A stretch of 64,000 nucleotides of DNA from Paracrocinitomix sp039939375 (GCA_039939375.1 JBDVJO010000003.1:62001-126000); one strand, 5' to 3'; positions 16,405 through 25,962 are shown, counted from the first letter of the stretch. Notes: generated by a model not told the origin, from the letters alone. Program-made: numbers and translations.

Positions 16405-16833
16405 TTATTTTACCACAACTCCTTGCAGTGTTAATACATTTAATGAAGGGTTTGTATTTGCTTCAACCCTAACATTTTTTCTTACGTTTCCTACTCTATC
16501 TTGAGAATCAAAAACTACTTTAATTTCACCCGTTTCTCCTGGTGCAATAGGATTTTTAGGCCATTCTTCTGGAACTGTACATCCACAAGAACCTTTCACA
16601 TTGATCAAAATCAGGTTTTGATCTCCTGTGTTTTTAAACTTGTATGTGTATTTTACTTGAGTTCCTTCTTTAACCTCTCCAAAATTGTAATCCATTTCTT
16701 CAAATGACATTTCTGTTGGATTGTCAATAAACTCAGCATAATCAATTCTTCTTTGCTCTGTGTCTGCTCCACTGTTTCCTGTGCATGACACAAAAAGCAT
16801 TGCCATAAATAATCCTAACACTGTATATTTCAT
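16405..16833 (-). CDS. DUF1573 lipoprotein
   Basis: This 142-residue lipoprotein has lipobox LFVSC (Cys17) and a single DUF1573 immunoglobulin-like beta domain. Hallmarks are YNFGEVKEGTQVKYTYKFKN (about 50-69), VKGSCGCTVPEEWP (about 79-92) and IAPGETGEIKVVFDS (about 96-110). The domain is widespread in Bacteroidota and its function is unknown. It sits between nusB and yajC, 2 and 4 bp away, an arrangement often seen in the phylum. Confidence 0.9.
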   Translation of the reverse strand: MKYTVLGLFMAMLFVSCTGNSGADTEQRRIDYAEFIDNPTEMSFEEMDYNFGEVKEGTQVKYTYKFKNTGDQNLILINVKGSCGCTVPEEWPKNPIAPGETGEIKVVFDSQDRVGNVRKNVRVEANTNPSLNVLTLQGVVVK

Positions 16834-16835
16834 AT

Positions 16836-17789
16836 TTAATTAATTAATCCTCTTCCGGTTTTCTTTAATTTCCCTTCCTTATCAAGCAAAATTACAGCTT
16901 TATCTAAAATTCCATTAATAAACACCTGACTTTTAGGAGTACTATAGAATTTTGATATCTCAATATATTCGTTCAATGTTACCTTTTTAGGAATAGATGG
17001 TAAATCTGTCAATTCAGTTAACGCCATTTTTAATAAAATGATATCCATCTTCGCGATTCTATCTAACTCCCAATTCTGTGTTAATTCATCAATCAACTTT
17101 GAGTTTTCAGCATCATTTGCAATTGTATTTCTAATCAGTTTGGTAATGAAATCTTTTTCATCATCAAAGTCTTTGTACAAAGGCAAAATTGGCTTAGAAG
17201 GTTCATCTTCTGGTTCGATTGACTTAATAGTTTTCAATACCATTGAACAAATCAAATCAATATCATCTAACCAATAAATACTTTCATTTTCAAAAAAGTC
17301 ATGTAGCAAACCAAAATTTGCTATTTCTGTTTTAAAAATACTTAGTATGAATTTTTTGTCGCTCTTAAAATCTCCTGCTTCTTGTTCTAAATACTCTTGA
17401 AACGCCTCTGTTTCAGAAATGTGAATGAACAATTTTCTCATTAAATCATTCTTCACAGCTCCACCCCAATTTACTTTCAGTTCTTCAGACGCTTTACGCA
17501 AGGCAATATTGTCTCTTAATGTCGTTAAAATTGGATTATCAACAAATTTTCTGTTTGGAGCTAGGTCTGAAGCAGATGGTTGAATTTTTTTCAAACGATC
17601 TTCAATTCTTTGCTCAGCAAAGGTCAGTTGCTCTTCAAAGCTCAGTAAGAAATAAATGTACAGCTCGTACATTTTATCTACTGAACGAAACAATTCTTTT
17701 TCAGCTTTGTAAGCATCCTGCTCTTCTGTTTGGAAAAAAGCGTATAATATTTGTAGTACCTTAATTCTAAGGTGTCTTCTGTTTAGCAT
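16836..17789 (-). CDS. nusB: Transcription antitermination factor NusB (long form)
   Basis: This 317-residue protein contains the NusB fold in its C-terminal half, with WELDRIAKMDIILLKMALTE (about 240-259) and TLNEYIEISKFYSTPKSQVFINGILD (about 270-295), which bind boxA RNA with NusE. The N-terminal half starts LNRRHLRIKVLQILYAF and has a long helical insertion not present in the roughly 140-residue E. coli protein; this long form is normal for Bacteroidota. It abuts the leucine dehydrogenase gene with no spacer and precedes DUF1573 by 2 bp. Confidence 0.93.
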   Translation of the reverse strand: MLNRRHLRIKVLQILYAFFQTEEQDAYKAEKELFRSVDKMYELYIYFLLSFEEQLTFAEQRIEDRLKKIQPSASDLAPNRKFVDNPILTTLRDNIALRKASEELKVNWGGAVKNDLMRKLFIHISETEAFQEYLEQEAGDFKSDKKFILSIFKTEIANFGLLHDFFENESIYWLDDIDLICSMVLKTIKSIEPEDEPSKPILPLYKDFDDEKDFITKLIRNTIANDAENSKLIDELTQNWELDRIAKMDIILLKMALTELTDLPSIPKKVTLNEYIEISKFYSTPKSQVFINGILDKAVILLDKEGKLKKTGRGLIN

Positions 17790-18887
17790 TTAAAGCGGTA
17801 ATTTTACTTTTCCGATTGATTCTATTCGCTCTTCAGCCATTTTATTGGCGATCTTATAAGTCGGTGTTCCTTCAGAAGCCGAACGATTAATTATTTCTAT
17901 AGTTCTGTCGTAAATTTCAGAAGCCTTGCTCATTGCCCATTCGGCAGATAATCCTTTTACTTCAGCATAACAGTTAATTACACCACCAGCATTCAACATG
18001 AAATCTGGAACATATACAATTCCTTTATTTTTTACGATTTCACCATGAATTGATTCATCCGCTAACTGATTGTTAGCAGCTCCGGCAATAATTGAGCAAT
18101 TCAATTGCTCTAAAGTTGCATCATTCACTGTTGCACCTAAAGCACAAGGCGCATAAATATCCATATCAACTCCATAAATATCATCCAAACCTACTACAGT
18201 AGCTCCGTACTCAGAAGACACTCTTTTCAAAGTTTCTTCGTGAATATCAGAAATGAAGATTTGAGCTCCCTCATCTTTTAAATGCTTTACCAAATACTCT
18301 CCAACATGACCGACTCCTTGAACTGCAACTTTCTTTCCAGCTAAAGAATCTGATCCATATTGTAATTTAGCCGCAGCTTTCATCCCCATATAACAACCAT
18401 AAGCTGTTACTGGCGAAGGGTCACCTGATTTGCCAGGTAATCCAACCACGTTATTCGTTTCCATGTTTACCCAAGTCATGTCTTGAGGAGAAATTCCAAC
18501 ATCTTCTGCGGTAATGTACTTTCCACCTAAACTTTCAACAAATTTCCCGAATCTTCTAAAAAGTGCTTCAGATTTATTTTTTCTTGCGTCTCCAATAATC
18601 ACTGCCTTTCCTCCTCCTAAATTCAATCCAGAGATAGAGTTTTTGTAAGTCATCCCTCTTGAAAGTCTAAGAACATCATTCAACGCTTCTAGTTCATTAT
18701 TGTATGACCACATTCTAGTTCCACCAAGTGCTGGACCAAGTGTTGTGTTATGTACAGCAATAATTGCTTTTAACCCTGTTGCATTATCATTACAAAATAA
18801 TAATTGCTCATGGTTATATTTAGACATGCGCTCTACGACAGGATTCTCTGCCAAAGCCGTCTCTTTGATATCTTTTACTTCAAACAT
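17790..18887 (-). CDS. Leucine/Glu/Phe/Val dehydrogenase
   Basis: This 365-residue NAD-dependent amino-acid dehydrogenase deaminates branched-chain amino acids. The substrate-binding glycine-rich loop with catalytic Lys is in NLGGGKAVIIGD (about 92-103), and GGTRMW lies at about 55-60. The Rossmann fingerprint is AVQGVGHVGEYLVKHL (about 188-203). GINCYAEVKGL-type C-terminal residues appear as GGVINCYAEVKGL. Length and motifs fit leucine dehydrogenase best; valine or phenylalanine preference cannot be excluded. It is first in an operon with nusB. A -7 box on the minus strand lies about 86 bp upstream. Confidence 0.9.
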   Translation of the reverse strand: MFEVKDIKETALAENPVVERMSKYNHEQLLFCNDNATGLKAIIAVHNTTLGPALGGTRMWSYNNELEALNDVLRLSRGMTYKNSISGLNLGGGKAVIIGDARKNKSEALFRRFGKFVESLGGKYITAEDVGISPQDMTWVNMETNNVVGLPGKSGDPSPVTAYGCYMGMKAAAKLQYGSDSLAGKKVAVQGVGHVGEYLVKHLKDEGAQIFISDIHEETLKRVSSEYGATVVGLDDIYGVDMDIYAPCALGATVNDATLEQLNCSIIAGAANNQLADESIHGEIVKNKGIVYVPDFMLNAGGVINCYAEVKGLSAEWAMSKASEIYDRTIEIINRSASEGTPTYKIANKMAEERIESIGKVKLPL

Positions 18888-18925
18888 AATTGAGATGGTT
18901 ACATTATTATACTAAATCTAAATAC

Positions 18926-18933
18926 TAACTTTG
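18926..18933 (+). promoter_or_regulatory. -7 box TAACTTTG for the ABC exporter
   Basis: A TAnnTTTG match lies 58 bp before the ATG at 18992, in the divergent region shared with leucine dehydrogenase. No clear -33 element is seen. Confidence 0.45.
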
Positions 18934-18972
18934 CGTAGATTTTAGGCCACTCACCATTTCGGTAAGCAGGGA

Positions 18973-18980
18973 CAAAAGTA
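18973..18980 (-). promoter_or_regulatory. -7 box TACTTTTG for leucine dehydrogenase
   Basis: On the minus strand TACTTTTG matches TAnnTTTG. It lies beyond the plus-strand box of the exporter, so the two transcripts would overlap by about 30 nt at their 5' ends. Confidence 0.4.
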
Positions 18981-18991
18981 CTAAATTTTAA

Positions 18992-20758
18992 ATGTCTTCT
19001 TTATCCTATTTAAATAAATATTTACTCAAGTACAAATGGTACCTTATCTTAGGTGTATGCTTTATAATCGGGCATAATCTTTTTAAGATAATGATGCCTG
19101 GAGTTTTACGAGACACTATCAATGACATGGTCGCCGTGAATGAAGGCAGTATGGTGATTCAAGCAAATAGCTTGATCAAAATTGCCCTGCTTTCTGCCGG
19201 TCTTTATGCGCTTTTCTCTTTAATTGCAGGCATATTTTTATTTTTTCAACGCCAGACAATTATTCGATCTTCAAGATTGATTGAATACGATTTGAAAAAC
19301 GAAATCTACCAGCAATATCAAAACCTGACTTTTAATTTCTACAAGAAAAATTCTACTGGAGATTTAATGAATAGAATTTCAGAAGACGTGTCAAAAGTCA
19401 GAATGTATCTGGGACCGGCGATTATGTATACCATTAACTTGGTATTTCTATTCTCTATGTGCTTGTACAAAATGCTCAGCACCAATCCAGAGTTAACTTT
19501 ATACGTGCTAGCCCCTCTACCCATCATGTCAGTATTGATATATTTTGTGAGTGCAATTTTGAATAAAAAGAGTGAAAAAGTTCAAGAACAGCAATCATTC
19601 CTTTCAACTATGGTTCAGGAGACTTTTTCTGGCATCAGAGTCATCAAATCTCATGTTAAAGAAAAAGAAACAGAAGCTAAATTTGAGCAAGAAGCAGAAG
19701 AATACAAGAAGCGTTCTATGAATTTGGTTAGAACACAGGCATTTTTTATGCCCACTATTGTTTTGTTAATTGGAATAAGTACAATTTTAACAATTTACGT
19801 AGGTGGATTACAGGTTCAAAAGGGCTTAATTCAACCCGGTGAGATTGCAGAGTTCGTGATCTATGTCAACCTTTTAACCTGGCCATTTGCATCTGTTGGA
19901 TGGGTAACTTCATTGGTTCAAAGAGCTGCTGCTTCACAAAAACGAATCAATGAATTTTTGAATGAAAAGCCAGATGTCTATTCAAAATCAGACGAACCGT
20001 TCAGTTTTCAAAAATCGATTGAATTTAAAAACGTCAGTCTAACTTTTGAAAACTCTGGAGTGAAAGCCTTATCAAATCTAAATTTTGAAATTCAAAAAGG
20101 TCAAACAATAGGAATCATTGGTAGAACAGGTTCTGGTAAATCTGCTCTGGCTTACTTAATGATGCGATTACTCGACCCAACATCAGGTGAAATTATTATT
20201 GATGGAAAAACTCTGAGCGAAATTAATTTAGAAGCTTGGCGTGCACATTTAGGTTATGTTCCGCAAGAACACTTCTTATTTTCGGATACCATAAAAAATA
20301 ACATTGCCTTCGGTATAGATGCTGATCAAGTTTCAGATGAGCTAGTTGAACAAGCAGCAAAAAACGCCGGAATTCATGAAAACATTATTGGATTTAAAGA
20401 CAAGTATGAGACCTTATTAGGTGAACGCGGAATCAACTTATCTGGCGGACAAAAACAAAGAGTATCCATTGCTAGAGCATTAATAAAGAGTCCAGAAGTA
20501 TTGATGTTAGACGATTGTTTATCTGCTGTTGACAATGAAACAGAAGAAGTTATTCTATCCGCAATTAAAGAACAATTAGAAGATAAAACTGCCATTATTA
20601 TTTCCCATAGAATATCGAGCATTAAGTATGCCGATAAAATATTGGTGATGGAAGATGGAGAAATAATTGAAGAAGGAAACCATGACGAATTGATAGCTAA
20701 GAATGGTCAATATGCACTTATCTATCAAAAGCAAGAAATGCAAATTGAAGAAGAATGA
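18992..20758 (+). CDS. ABC exporter, ATP-binding/permease fusion
   Basis: This 588-residue half-transporter of the MsbA/multidrug type works as a dimer in the inner membrane. About 310 N-terminal residues hold six hydrophobic helices. The nucleotide-binding domain carries Walker A GRTGSGKS (about 376-383), the Q-loop YVPQEHFLF, the signature LSGGQKQR (about 482-489), Walker B VLMLDDC (about 502-508) and the H-loop IISHR. The substrate is unknown; lipid, drug or peptide export are all possible. Its stop overlaps the SPOUT methylase start by 4 bp (ATGA), so the two are translationally coupled. Confidence 0.93.
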   Translation: MSSLSYLNKYLLKYKWYLILGVCFIIGHNLFKIMMPGVLRDTINDMVAVNEGSMVIQANSLIKIALLSAGLYALFSLIAGIFLFFQRQTIIRSSRLIEYDLKNEIYQQYQNLTFNFYKKNSTGDLMNRISEDVSKVRMYLGPAIMYTINLVFLFSMCLYKMLSTNPELTLYVLAPLPIMSVLIYFVSAILNKKSEKVQEQQSFLSTMVQETFSGIRVIKSHVKEKETEAKFEQEAEEYKKRSMNLVRTQAFFMPTIVLLIGISTILTIYVGGLQVQKGLIQPGEIAEFVIYVNLLTWPFASVGWVTSLVQRAAASQKRINEFLNEKPDVYSKSDEPFSFQKSIEFKNVSLTFENSGVKALSNLNFEIQKGQTIGIIGRTGSGKSALAYLMMRLLDPTSGEIIIDGKTLSEINLEAWRAHLGYVPQEHFLFSDTIKNNIAFGIDADQVSDELVEQAAKNAGIHENIIGFKDKYETLLGERGINLSGGQKQRVSIARALIKSPEVLMLDDCLSAVDNETEEVILSAIKEQLEDKTAIIISHRISSIKYADKILVMEDGEIIEEGNHDELIAKNGQYALIYQKQEMQIEEE

Positions 20759-21225
20759 AGAAAAAATGGCCATTGACAGATGAACAATTCTTTGGAATTG
20801 GGGTATTTAGACCTAAAACTATACACAACATAGGAACACTTTGGCGCTCGGCATACATTTTAGGTGCAAAATTCATTTTTATTGTGGATGGTAAATACAA
20901 TCATCAAACTTCAGACACGCAGAAAGCCTGGTCTAAAATTCCATTCTATAAATATGATGATATAGATCACATGTACAACTCGCTTCCACACTCAACGCAA
21001 TTGGTTGGAGCAGAAATGTGTGAAAATTCAACTCCTATTCGTACCTTTGCACACCCAGCTAGGGCTGCATACCTTTTAGGAGCTGAAGATACTGGACTTC
21101 CAGACTTTGTGATTGAAAGGTGTCACAAATTAGTTCAACTGCCAGGTTTAACTTCTTTAAATGTAGCTGTAAGCGGAAGCATACTTATGTATGACAGAAT
21201 AAATAAGATAGAAATTGAAGACTGA
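20755..21225 (+). CDS. SPOUT (TrmH/SpoU) family RNA methyltransferase
   Basis: This 156-residue protein is of the trefoil-knot 2'-O-methyltransferase family. Motif 1 is PKTIHNIGTLWRSAYILGA (about 20-38). Motif 2 is YLLGAEDTGLP (about 102-112). Motif 3 is LPGLTSLNVAVSGSILMYDR (about 129-148), with the knot and S-adenosylmethionine pocket. There is no extra RNA-binding domain, so it resembles a minimal TrmL/TrmH-like enzyme acting on tRNA or rRNA; the target base is unknown. It overlaps the ABC exporter by 4 bp and ttcA by 11 bp. Confidence 0.88.
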   Translation: MKKKWPLTDEQFFGIGVFRPKTIHNIGTLWRSAYILGAKFIFIVDGKYNHQTSDTQKAWSKIPFYKYDDIDHMYNSLPHSTQLVGAEMCENSTPIRTFAHPARAAYLLGAEDTGLPDFVIERCHKLVQLPGLTSLNVAVSGSILMYDRINKIEIED

Positions 21226-22045
21226 ATTAGAAGCAAAATTAGAAAAGCTTAACCGTAAAATTAAAAAGACGGTTTGGAACGCCATCAACGATTTTAATAT
21301 GATCGAAGACGGTGATAGGATAATGGTATGCATGTCTGGAGGAAAAGACAGTTACGCCATGTTAGACATTCTGATGCAAATTCAAAAGGCATCAGTTTTC
21401 AATTTTGAAATTATAGCCGTTAATTTAGACCAAAAGCAACCCGGATTTCCTGAAGAAGTCTTACCTAATTACTTTCAGAAAGTTGAAGTTGATTATGAGA
21501 TTTTAGAAGTAGATACCTATTCAATAGTAAAAGAAAAAACTCCTGAAGGAAAAACGACTTGTAGTTTATGCTCAAGACTGAGAAGAGGTAATTTATATAC
21601 TGCAGCAGAACGATTAGGCTGTAATAAATTGGCATTGGGGCACCACAGAGACGACATTTTAGAGACCTTCTTTTTGAATTTGTTTTTTGCAGGTAAAATT
21701 GAAACAATGCCTCCAAAATATAAAACGAATGACGATCGATTCGTCATCCTAAGACCTTTGGCTTTTGTAAAAGAAGCTCAAATTAAAGAATTACTAGAAT
21801 ACAGACAATACCCGATCATTCCTTGTACCTTATGTGGTACTCAGCCTAACCTTCAACGCCAAGTTGTCAAGAAAATGTTGCAAACATGGGATGAAGCTTA
21901 TCCGGGAAGATCTGAAATTATGTTCACGGCATTAAAAAACATTTCCCCAACTCACATGCTAGATCACGACTTGTTTGATTTTAAAAATCTAGAATCAAAA
22001 CTAATCGGAGACATGAAGATTGGCAAAGAGTTTGAACTGATGTAG
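21215..22045 (+). CDS. ttcA: tRNA 2-thiocytidine biosynthesis protein TtcA
   Basis: This 276-residue enzyme makes 2-thiocytidine at tRNA position 32 using ATP and an Fe-S cluster. The PP-loop SGGKDS is at 41-46. The two CxxC pairs are Cys116/119 in TCSLCSRL and Cys204/207 in PCTLCG, and LGHHRDDILETFFLNLFF lies between, all family signatures. Translation appears to start at TTG 21215, overlapping the SPOUT gene by 11 bp; no nearby ATG keeps the conserved N-terminus. Together with the SPOUT gene it forms a small RNA-modification unit behind the ABC exporter. Confidence 0.93.
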   Translation: MKTELEAKLEKLNRKIKKTVWNAINDFNMIEDGDRIMVCMSGGKDSYAMLDILMQIQKASVFNFEIIAVNLDQKQPGFPEEVLPNYFQKVEVDYEILEVDTYSIVKEKTPEGKTTCSLCSRLRRGNLYTAAERLGCNKLALGHHRDDILETFFLNLFFAGKIETMPPKYKTNDDRFVILRPLAFVKEAQIKELLEYRQYPIIPCTLCGTQPNLQRQVVKKMLQTWDEAYPGRSEIMFTALKNISPTHMLDHDLFDFKNLESKLIGDMKIGKEFELM

Positions 22046-22109
22046 TCACCATTAGTTAAGGCTTTACCGCTTAACACTTCACCATTTCTCATTTTTCAGT
22101 TGAATTCAT

Positions 22110-22128
22110 TACATTTACGACAAATGTA
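22110..22128. promoter_or_regulatory. Operator-like inverted repeat before the antiporter gene
   Basis: TACATTT and AAATGTA form a perfect 7-bp dyad with a 5-bp spacer, ending 5 bp before the ATG at 22134. It could be a regulator site or a small hairpin over the translation start. No regulator gene is adjacent. Confidence 0.35.
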
Positions 22129-22133
22129 CCGCT

Positions 22134-24524
22134 ATGAAACTGTCTAAATCTATCAAGAAAGTTATTTTTCTGATGCTTGCTATTGTAGCAATTTCTTTCA
22201 GCACCTACTCTGTTGCCCAAGAAGATCATGATACCAATTCAACCGAATTAAACGAAGGTCATCCTGAAACAATAGGTGAAGAAATTGGAGATGAAGTATT
22301 TGATGAACATGGCAATTTAATTACTACTACAGATCATGCTGAATCTACTCACGACACATCAGAAACGGGACATGATGAACACGCAGAAGGTCATCATGAA
22401 CCAAATGTAGCACCACTTTTGTTTGTTATTCTTGCCTTAATTATTGGAGCAGTTGCGAGACATTTCTTAAGTAAAATTGGACTCCCATACACCGTTATTC
22501 TATTGATAATTGGACTCGGCATTGGATTGGTGGGAAGAAATGAATACTTGCTAACCGATTTAAGTCACCTAGGATTAAATTTTGAAGTAGTTGACACCGC
22601 CATTAACTGGGCCGCACATTTAGATGCGCATTTAATTCTATACGTTTTCTTACCTATTTTAATATTTGAAGCGGCATTCGCAATGGATGTGCACACCTTT
22701 AAAAAGTCATTCACCAACTCAGTATTATTGGCTGTTCCAGGAATATTAATTGCCATCTTCCTAACCGCCGGTTGTATTTGGGCACTCGTTTATTATGGCT
22801 TAGGATTAACTTCTTGGGACTGGCAAATTGTGCTTTTATTCGGAACAGTAATCTCTGCAACTGACCCCGTTGCCGTTGTAGCCATTCTAAAAGAACTTGG
22901 TGCAAGTAAGAAATTGGGAACCTTAATTGAAGGAGAATCATTATTAAATGATGGAACCGCAATCGTAATATTCAATGTTATTTTCTTAGGGATCTTAGGG
23001 GCTGGAGCAGCTGGAGAAGGCCCAAATCCTTTACTTGAATTCTTTAGAGTGGCATTTGGAGGAGTAGCGATCGGTGCGGCATTCGGTTTCATTGGTTTAA
23101 GATGGATGCGATCAGTATTCAATGATATGTTAATTGAAATTACGATCATTGTTGCTCTTGCTTTTATCACGTTCTTTGTTTGCGAAAAAGCATTCGCTGT
23201 TTCTGGAGTATTAGGCTTAGTGACGCTAGGATTGATCATGGCAGGACCGGGTCGAACAAAAATATCACCAGAAGTACAGCACTTCATTCATGAATTTTGG
23301 GAATTTACTGCCTTTACGGCAAACACTTTAATCTTCTTAATAGTAGGTGTTGTAATAGCTGAGAGGGTTCAACCAAGTTGGAATATGTTCTATATGCTAC
23401 TGCTCGTCTATGTTATCATTCATGTTGTGAGAGCGATCGTAATAGCGGTGCTGTATCCGCTTATGAAAAGAGCAGGATATGGTTTAGGTAAAAATCATCC
23501 GCAAGCAATGTGGTGGGGTGCATTGAGAGGTGCAATTGGATTAGCCTTGGCTCTAATTGTAGAATCGTCTCCAGCAATTCCTCTGGAAATCAGAGAACAG
23601 TTCTTGTTTTTAACCGCAGGAATCGTAACCATGACACTTTTAATCAATGCAACTACCATGAAAGCGGTTGCGAATAAACTAGGGTTAACGGCCGTGTCGA
23701 GTTCGAAAAAATACGTTATTGAAACGGCAAAAGATTATGTTTTTAGAGAAACCGTATCAACCATTGATGAAATGGAGAAAGACCGATTCTTTAAGAAAGT
23801 GAACTGGGAAGCGGTAGGTTCTTATTTACCGCCATCTGCCGAAGGAGAGGTGGCTGAAGATCTTTCTAATTTCAAAGAAGAAGCGCGCAGAAGAATATTG
23901 GAGAAAGAGAAATCGGCTTATTGGAGTCAATTTAAAGAAGGATTGATATCTGCAAGTGCTTACAATTTATTAGTTTCTGAAATCAACGAAATCATGGACT
24001 CTAACGGAGAAAGGTTGCTTTCGGACAGAGGAGATTTAGATGAACTATTAGATACAAAAAACGCACTTAAGCGTTACGGAGTTTTAAAAGGATTTTTCTC
24101 TAAAAGATATATTGAACGTTTAGGTGCCAGTTTTGATGCGGCCAAAGGATTCTACGGGGCACAAAGTCAGTGTATCAAAATGATTAAGGAGTTGAAGAAA
24201 GCTGCTAAAAATGATCAAGAACTTGAGGTCTTAACAGAAATGGAACAAGAGATTGAAGAAAACAATATCCAAGCCTTGACTTTCTTGAGAAATTTCAAAA
24301 ATCAGTATCCAAATATCTACCGACACGTTTCAACAAGACAAGCGATAAGAACGCTGTTAAATACAGAAAAATCAAAAGTGAACGAGTTGCTTAAAACTGG
24401 TAGAATTACCGGAGAAGAAGCGAATGCTTTGATCATTGATATTGAAGCAAGAATGATGGCACTGAGTAAAGAAAAAATGTCAAACTCAGATCAATCTAAA
24501 GAATCTCCGAAAGAAAAAGTATAG
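22134..24524 (+). CDS. Na+/H+ antiporter, CPA1 (NhaP-like), with His-rich periplasmic segment
   Basis: This 796-residue cation/proton antiporter has an N-terminal signal segment (1-29) and then an acidic stretch of about 60 residues holding nine histidines (32, 43, 59, 68, 73, 80, 83, 87, 88), predicted to face the periplasm. About 12 membrane helices follow between residues 92 and 510. They include the ion-site motifs FGTVISATDPVAVVAIL (about 235-251) and EGESLLNDGTAIVIFN (about 264-279). A cytoplasmic helical tail of about 270 residues ends the protein and is much longer than in minimal NhaP. The His-rich part could sense pH or bind metal (inference). The stop overlaps the next gene's GTG. 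Confidence 0.9.
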   Translation: MKLSKSIKKVIFLMLAIVAISFSTYSVAQEDHDTNSTELNEGHPETIGEEIGDEVFDEHGNLITTTDHAESTHDTSETGHDEHAEGHHEPNVAPLLFVILALIIGAVARHFLSKIGLPYTVILLIIGLGIGLVGRNEYLLTDLSHLGLNFEVVDTAINWAAHLDAHLILYVFLPILIFEAAFAMDVHTFKKSFTNSVLLAVPGILIAIFLTAGCIWALVYYGLGLTSWDWQIVLLFGTVISATDPVAVVAILKELGASKKLGTLIEGESLLNDGTAIVIFNVIFLGILGAGAAGEGPNPLLEFFRVAFGGVAIGAAFGFIGLRWMRSVFNDMLIEITIIVALAFITFFVCEKAFAVSGVLGLVTLGLIMAGPGRTKISPEVQHFIHEFWEFTAFTANTLIFLIVGVVIAERVQPSWNMFYMLLLVYVIIHVVRAIVIAVLYPLMKRAGYGLGKNHPQAMWWGALRGAIGLALALIVESSPAIPLEIREQFLFLTAGIVTMTLLINATTMKAVANKLGLTAVSSSKKYVIETAKDYVFRETVSTIDEMEKDRFFKKVNWEAVGSYLPPSAEGEVAEDLSNFKEEARRRILEKEKSAYWSQFKEGLISASAYNLLVSEINEIMDSNGERLLSDRGDLDELLDTKNALKRYGVLKGFFSKRYIERLGASFDAAKGFYGAQSQCIKMIKELKKAAKNDQELEVLTEMEQEIEENNIQALTFLRNFKNQYPNIYRHVSTRQAIRTLLNTEKSKVNELLKTGRITGEEANALIIDIEARMMALSKEKMSNSDQSKESPKEKV

Positions 24525-25045
24525 TGTTTTATTTAGACGATTTGGAATCTGAGCGCTTGTATTACAAACCTCTCTCCCATTTATACACAGAGGACTGGAG
24601 TCGTTTCTTATCAGACGAAGTAAACACCCGCTTTTACCCTAAAATTCCGGTGACCAACCCTGAACGTGCAGATCTTTGGATTCAAGCACAACTTGACCGA
24701 TACAAAGCTGGAACTTTCGGAATGTGCGCAGTACACTTAAAATCAACTGATGAATTCATAGGTCAGGTCGGAGCATTGATTCAAGAAGTTGATGGTAAAC
24801 AAGAATTTGAAGTGGGCTATCACTTTTTCAGAGAATACACAGGTAAAGGCTATGCAACTGAAGCTGCAATACACTTCAAAAATTGGTTGTTCAGATCTCA
24901 AAATGTGAAATCGGTGATATCTATAATCAGAGAAGATAACGTTCCTTCTCAAAAAGTAGCCGAACGCCATGGTATGACAGCCGATTTTAAAACTATCTGG
25001 AAAGAAATGTCTGTAGTTATTTATCGAGAATTAAAAGCTGATTAA
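24524..25045 (+). CDS. GNAT family N-acetyltransferase
   Basis: This 173-residue protein is of the RimJ/RimL-like GNAT group. The opening LESERLYYKPLSHLYTEDW is typical, the acetyl-CoA loop is FREYTGKGYATEAAIHFKNW (about 105-124), and the terminal motif NVPSQKVAERHGM is at about 142-154. The substrate is unknown. Translation starts at a GTG that shares one base with the antiporter stop. It converges on the nucleotidase gene with a four-base overlap. Confidence 0.88.
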   Translation: MFYLDDLESERLYYKPLSHLYTEDWSRFLSDEVNTRFYPKIPVTNPERADLWIQAQLDRYKAGTFGMCAVHLKSTDEFIGQVGALIQEVDGKQEFEVGYHFFREYTGKGYATEAAIHFKNWLFRSQNVKSVISIIREDNVPSQKVAERHGMTADFKTIWKEMSVVIYRELKAD

Positions 25046-25962
25046 GCTATATCATAAGCAGTTGGCATCCAGTTAGACGCCCAAACTTCAGGGTTTCCCT
25101 TCTTATCAAAATAAAAGTCTACTCTACCTAAAACTAAACCTGCCCAACCAACTTGATTAATCAGTACAGATTTGCCTGCTTTGTTCTTATGCATTTCTGG
25201 TTTATCCATAAAAGTATGGGTATGGGCACCAATTATCAGGTCAATATTTTCAGTTTCAGCTGCCAATACTTTATCACACATCTTATTCAATCTCGCGAAA
25301 TGACCTAAATGTGACAAGCAAATTACCAAATCACAACCCAATTCTTTTTTCAACAATTGAGCAGTTTGATTCGCTTTCTCGATAGGATTCAAATACTGTG
25401 TGTCTTTGTACAAATCTTTAGGAACAAGTCCATCTAACTCCACTCCTACTCCAAAAACACCTACCTGAATTCCGCCTTTTTGAAAAACTTTAAACGGAAT
25501 GGTATTCCCAGCCAAAGCTGTATCAGAAAAATCGTAATTAGAACATAAAAACGGAAAATTAGCGTGAGGCATAGCTTTTACAAAACCATCTATTCCCCCA
25601 TCAAAATCATGATTACCCATAGTTGCAGCATCATAACCTAAACGGGACATCACTTTCATTTCAAGCTCTCCTCCGTGCACATTAAAATAAGGTGTTCCTT
25701 GAAAAATATCACCAGAATCAAGCAATAAAACTTCTTTTTCTTCAGATCTAATTTTATCGATTAATGCCTTACGTTTTCTTACCCCACCTTTGTTTGGATA
25801 TTTTTTGTGATTTTCTGGGAAGGCATCTATGTGCGAATGCGTATCATTGGTATGTAAGATTGTGATCTTACGTCCTTTTTGTTTGTCTTTGAATGAAGAC
25901 AGTGAAGCCAGTGCTAGACTGCCGGTAGCTACCGTTGTTAAAAACCTTCTTCTATCCATCAT
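25042..25962 (-). CDS. Tat-exported 5'-nucleotidase/metallophosphatase catalytic domain
   Basis: This 306-residue protein has the UshA-type N-terminal metallophosphoesterase domain only. A twin-arginine signal is seen (MMDRRRFLTTVATGSLALAS), which suggests folded export with metal. Metal-site motifs are LHTNDTHSHID (about 35-45), DSGDIFQGTPYFN (about 81-93), MGNHDFDGG (about 116-124), CLSHLGH (about 215-221) and GAHTHTF (about 245-251). Known relatives remove phosphate from nucleotides in the periplasm. The C-terminal substrate-specificity domain is absent here and is encoded by the next gene upstream, whose stop overlaps this start by 4 bp. It is third in the nuclease operon. Confidence 0.92.
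   Translation of the reverse strand: MMDRRRFLTTVATGSLALASLSSFKDKQKGRKITILHTNDTHSHIDAFPENHKKYPNKGGVRKRKALIDKIRSEEKEVLLLDSGDIFQGTPYFNVHGGELEMKVMSRLGYDAATMGNHDFDGGIDGFVKAMPHANFPFLCSNYDFSDTALAGNTIPFKVFQKGGIQVGVFGVGVELDGLVPKDLYKDTQYLNPIEKANQTAQLLKKELGCDLVICLSHLGHFARLNKMCDKVLAAETENIDLIIGAHTHTFMDKPEMHKNKAGKSVLINQVGWAGLVLGRVDFYFDKKGNPEVWASNWMPTAYDIA

Noticed and set aside
22711..23287. Long minus-strand open frames within the antiporter gene
   Set aside because: They are antisense to a well-supported membrane protein, have low-complexity composition and match no family.
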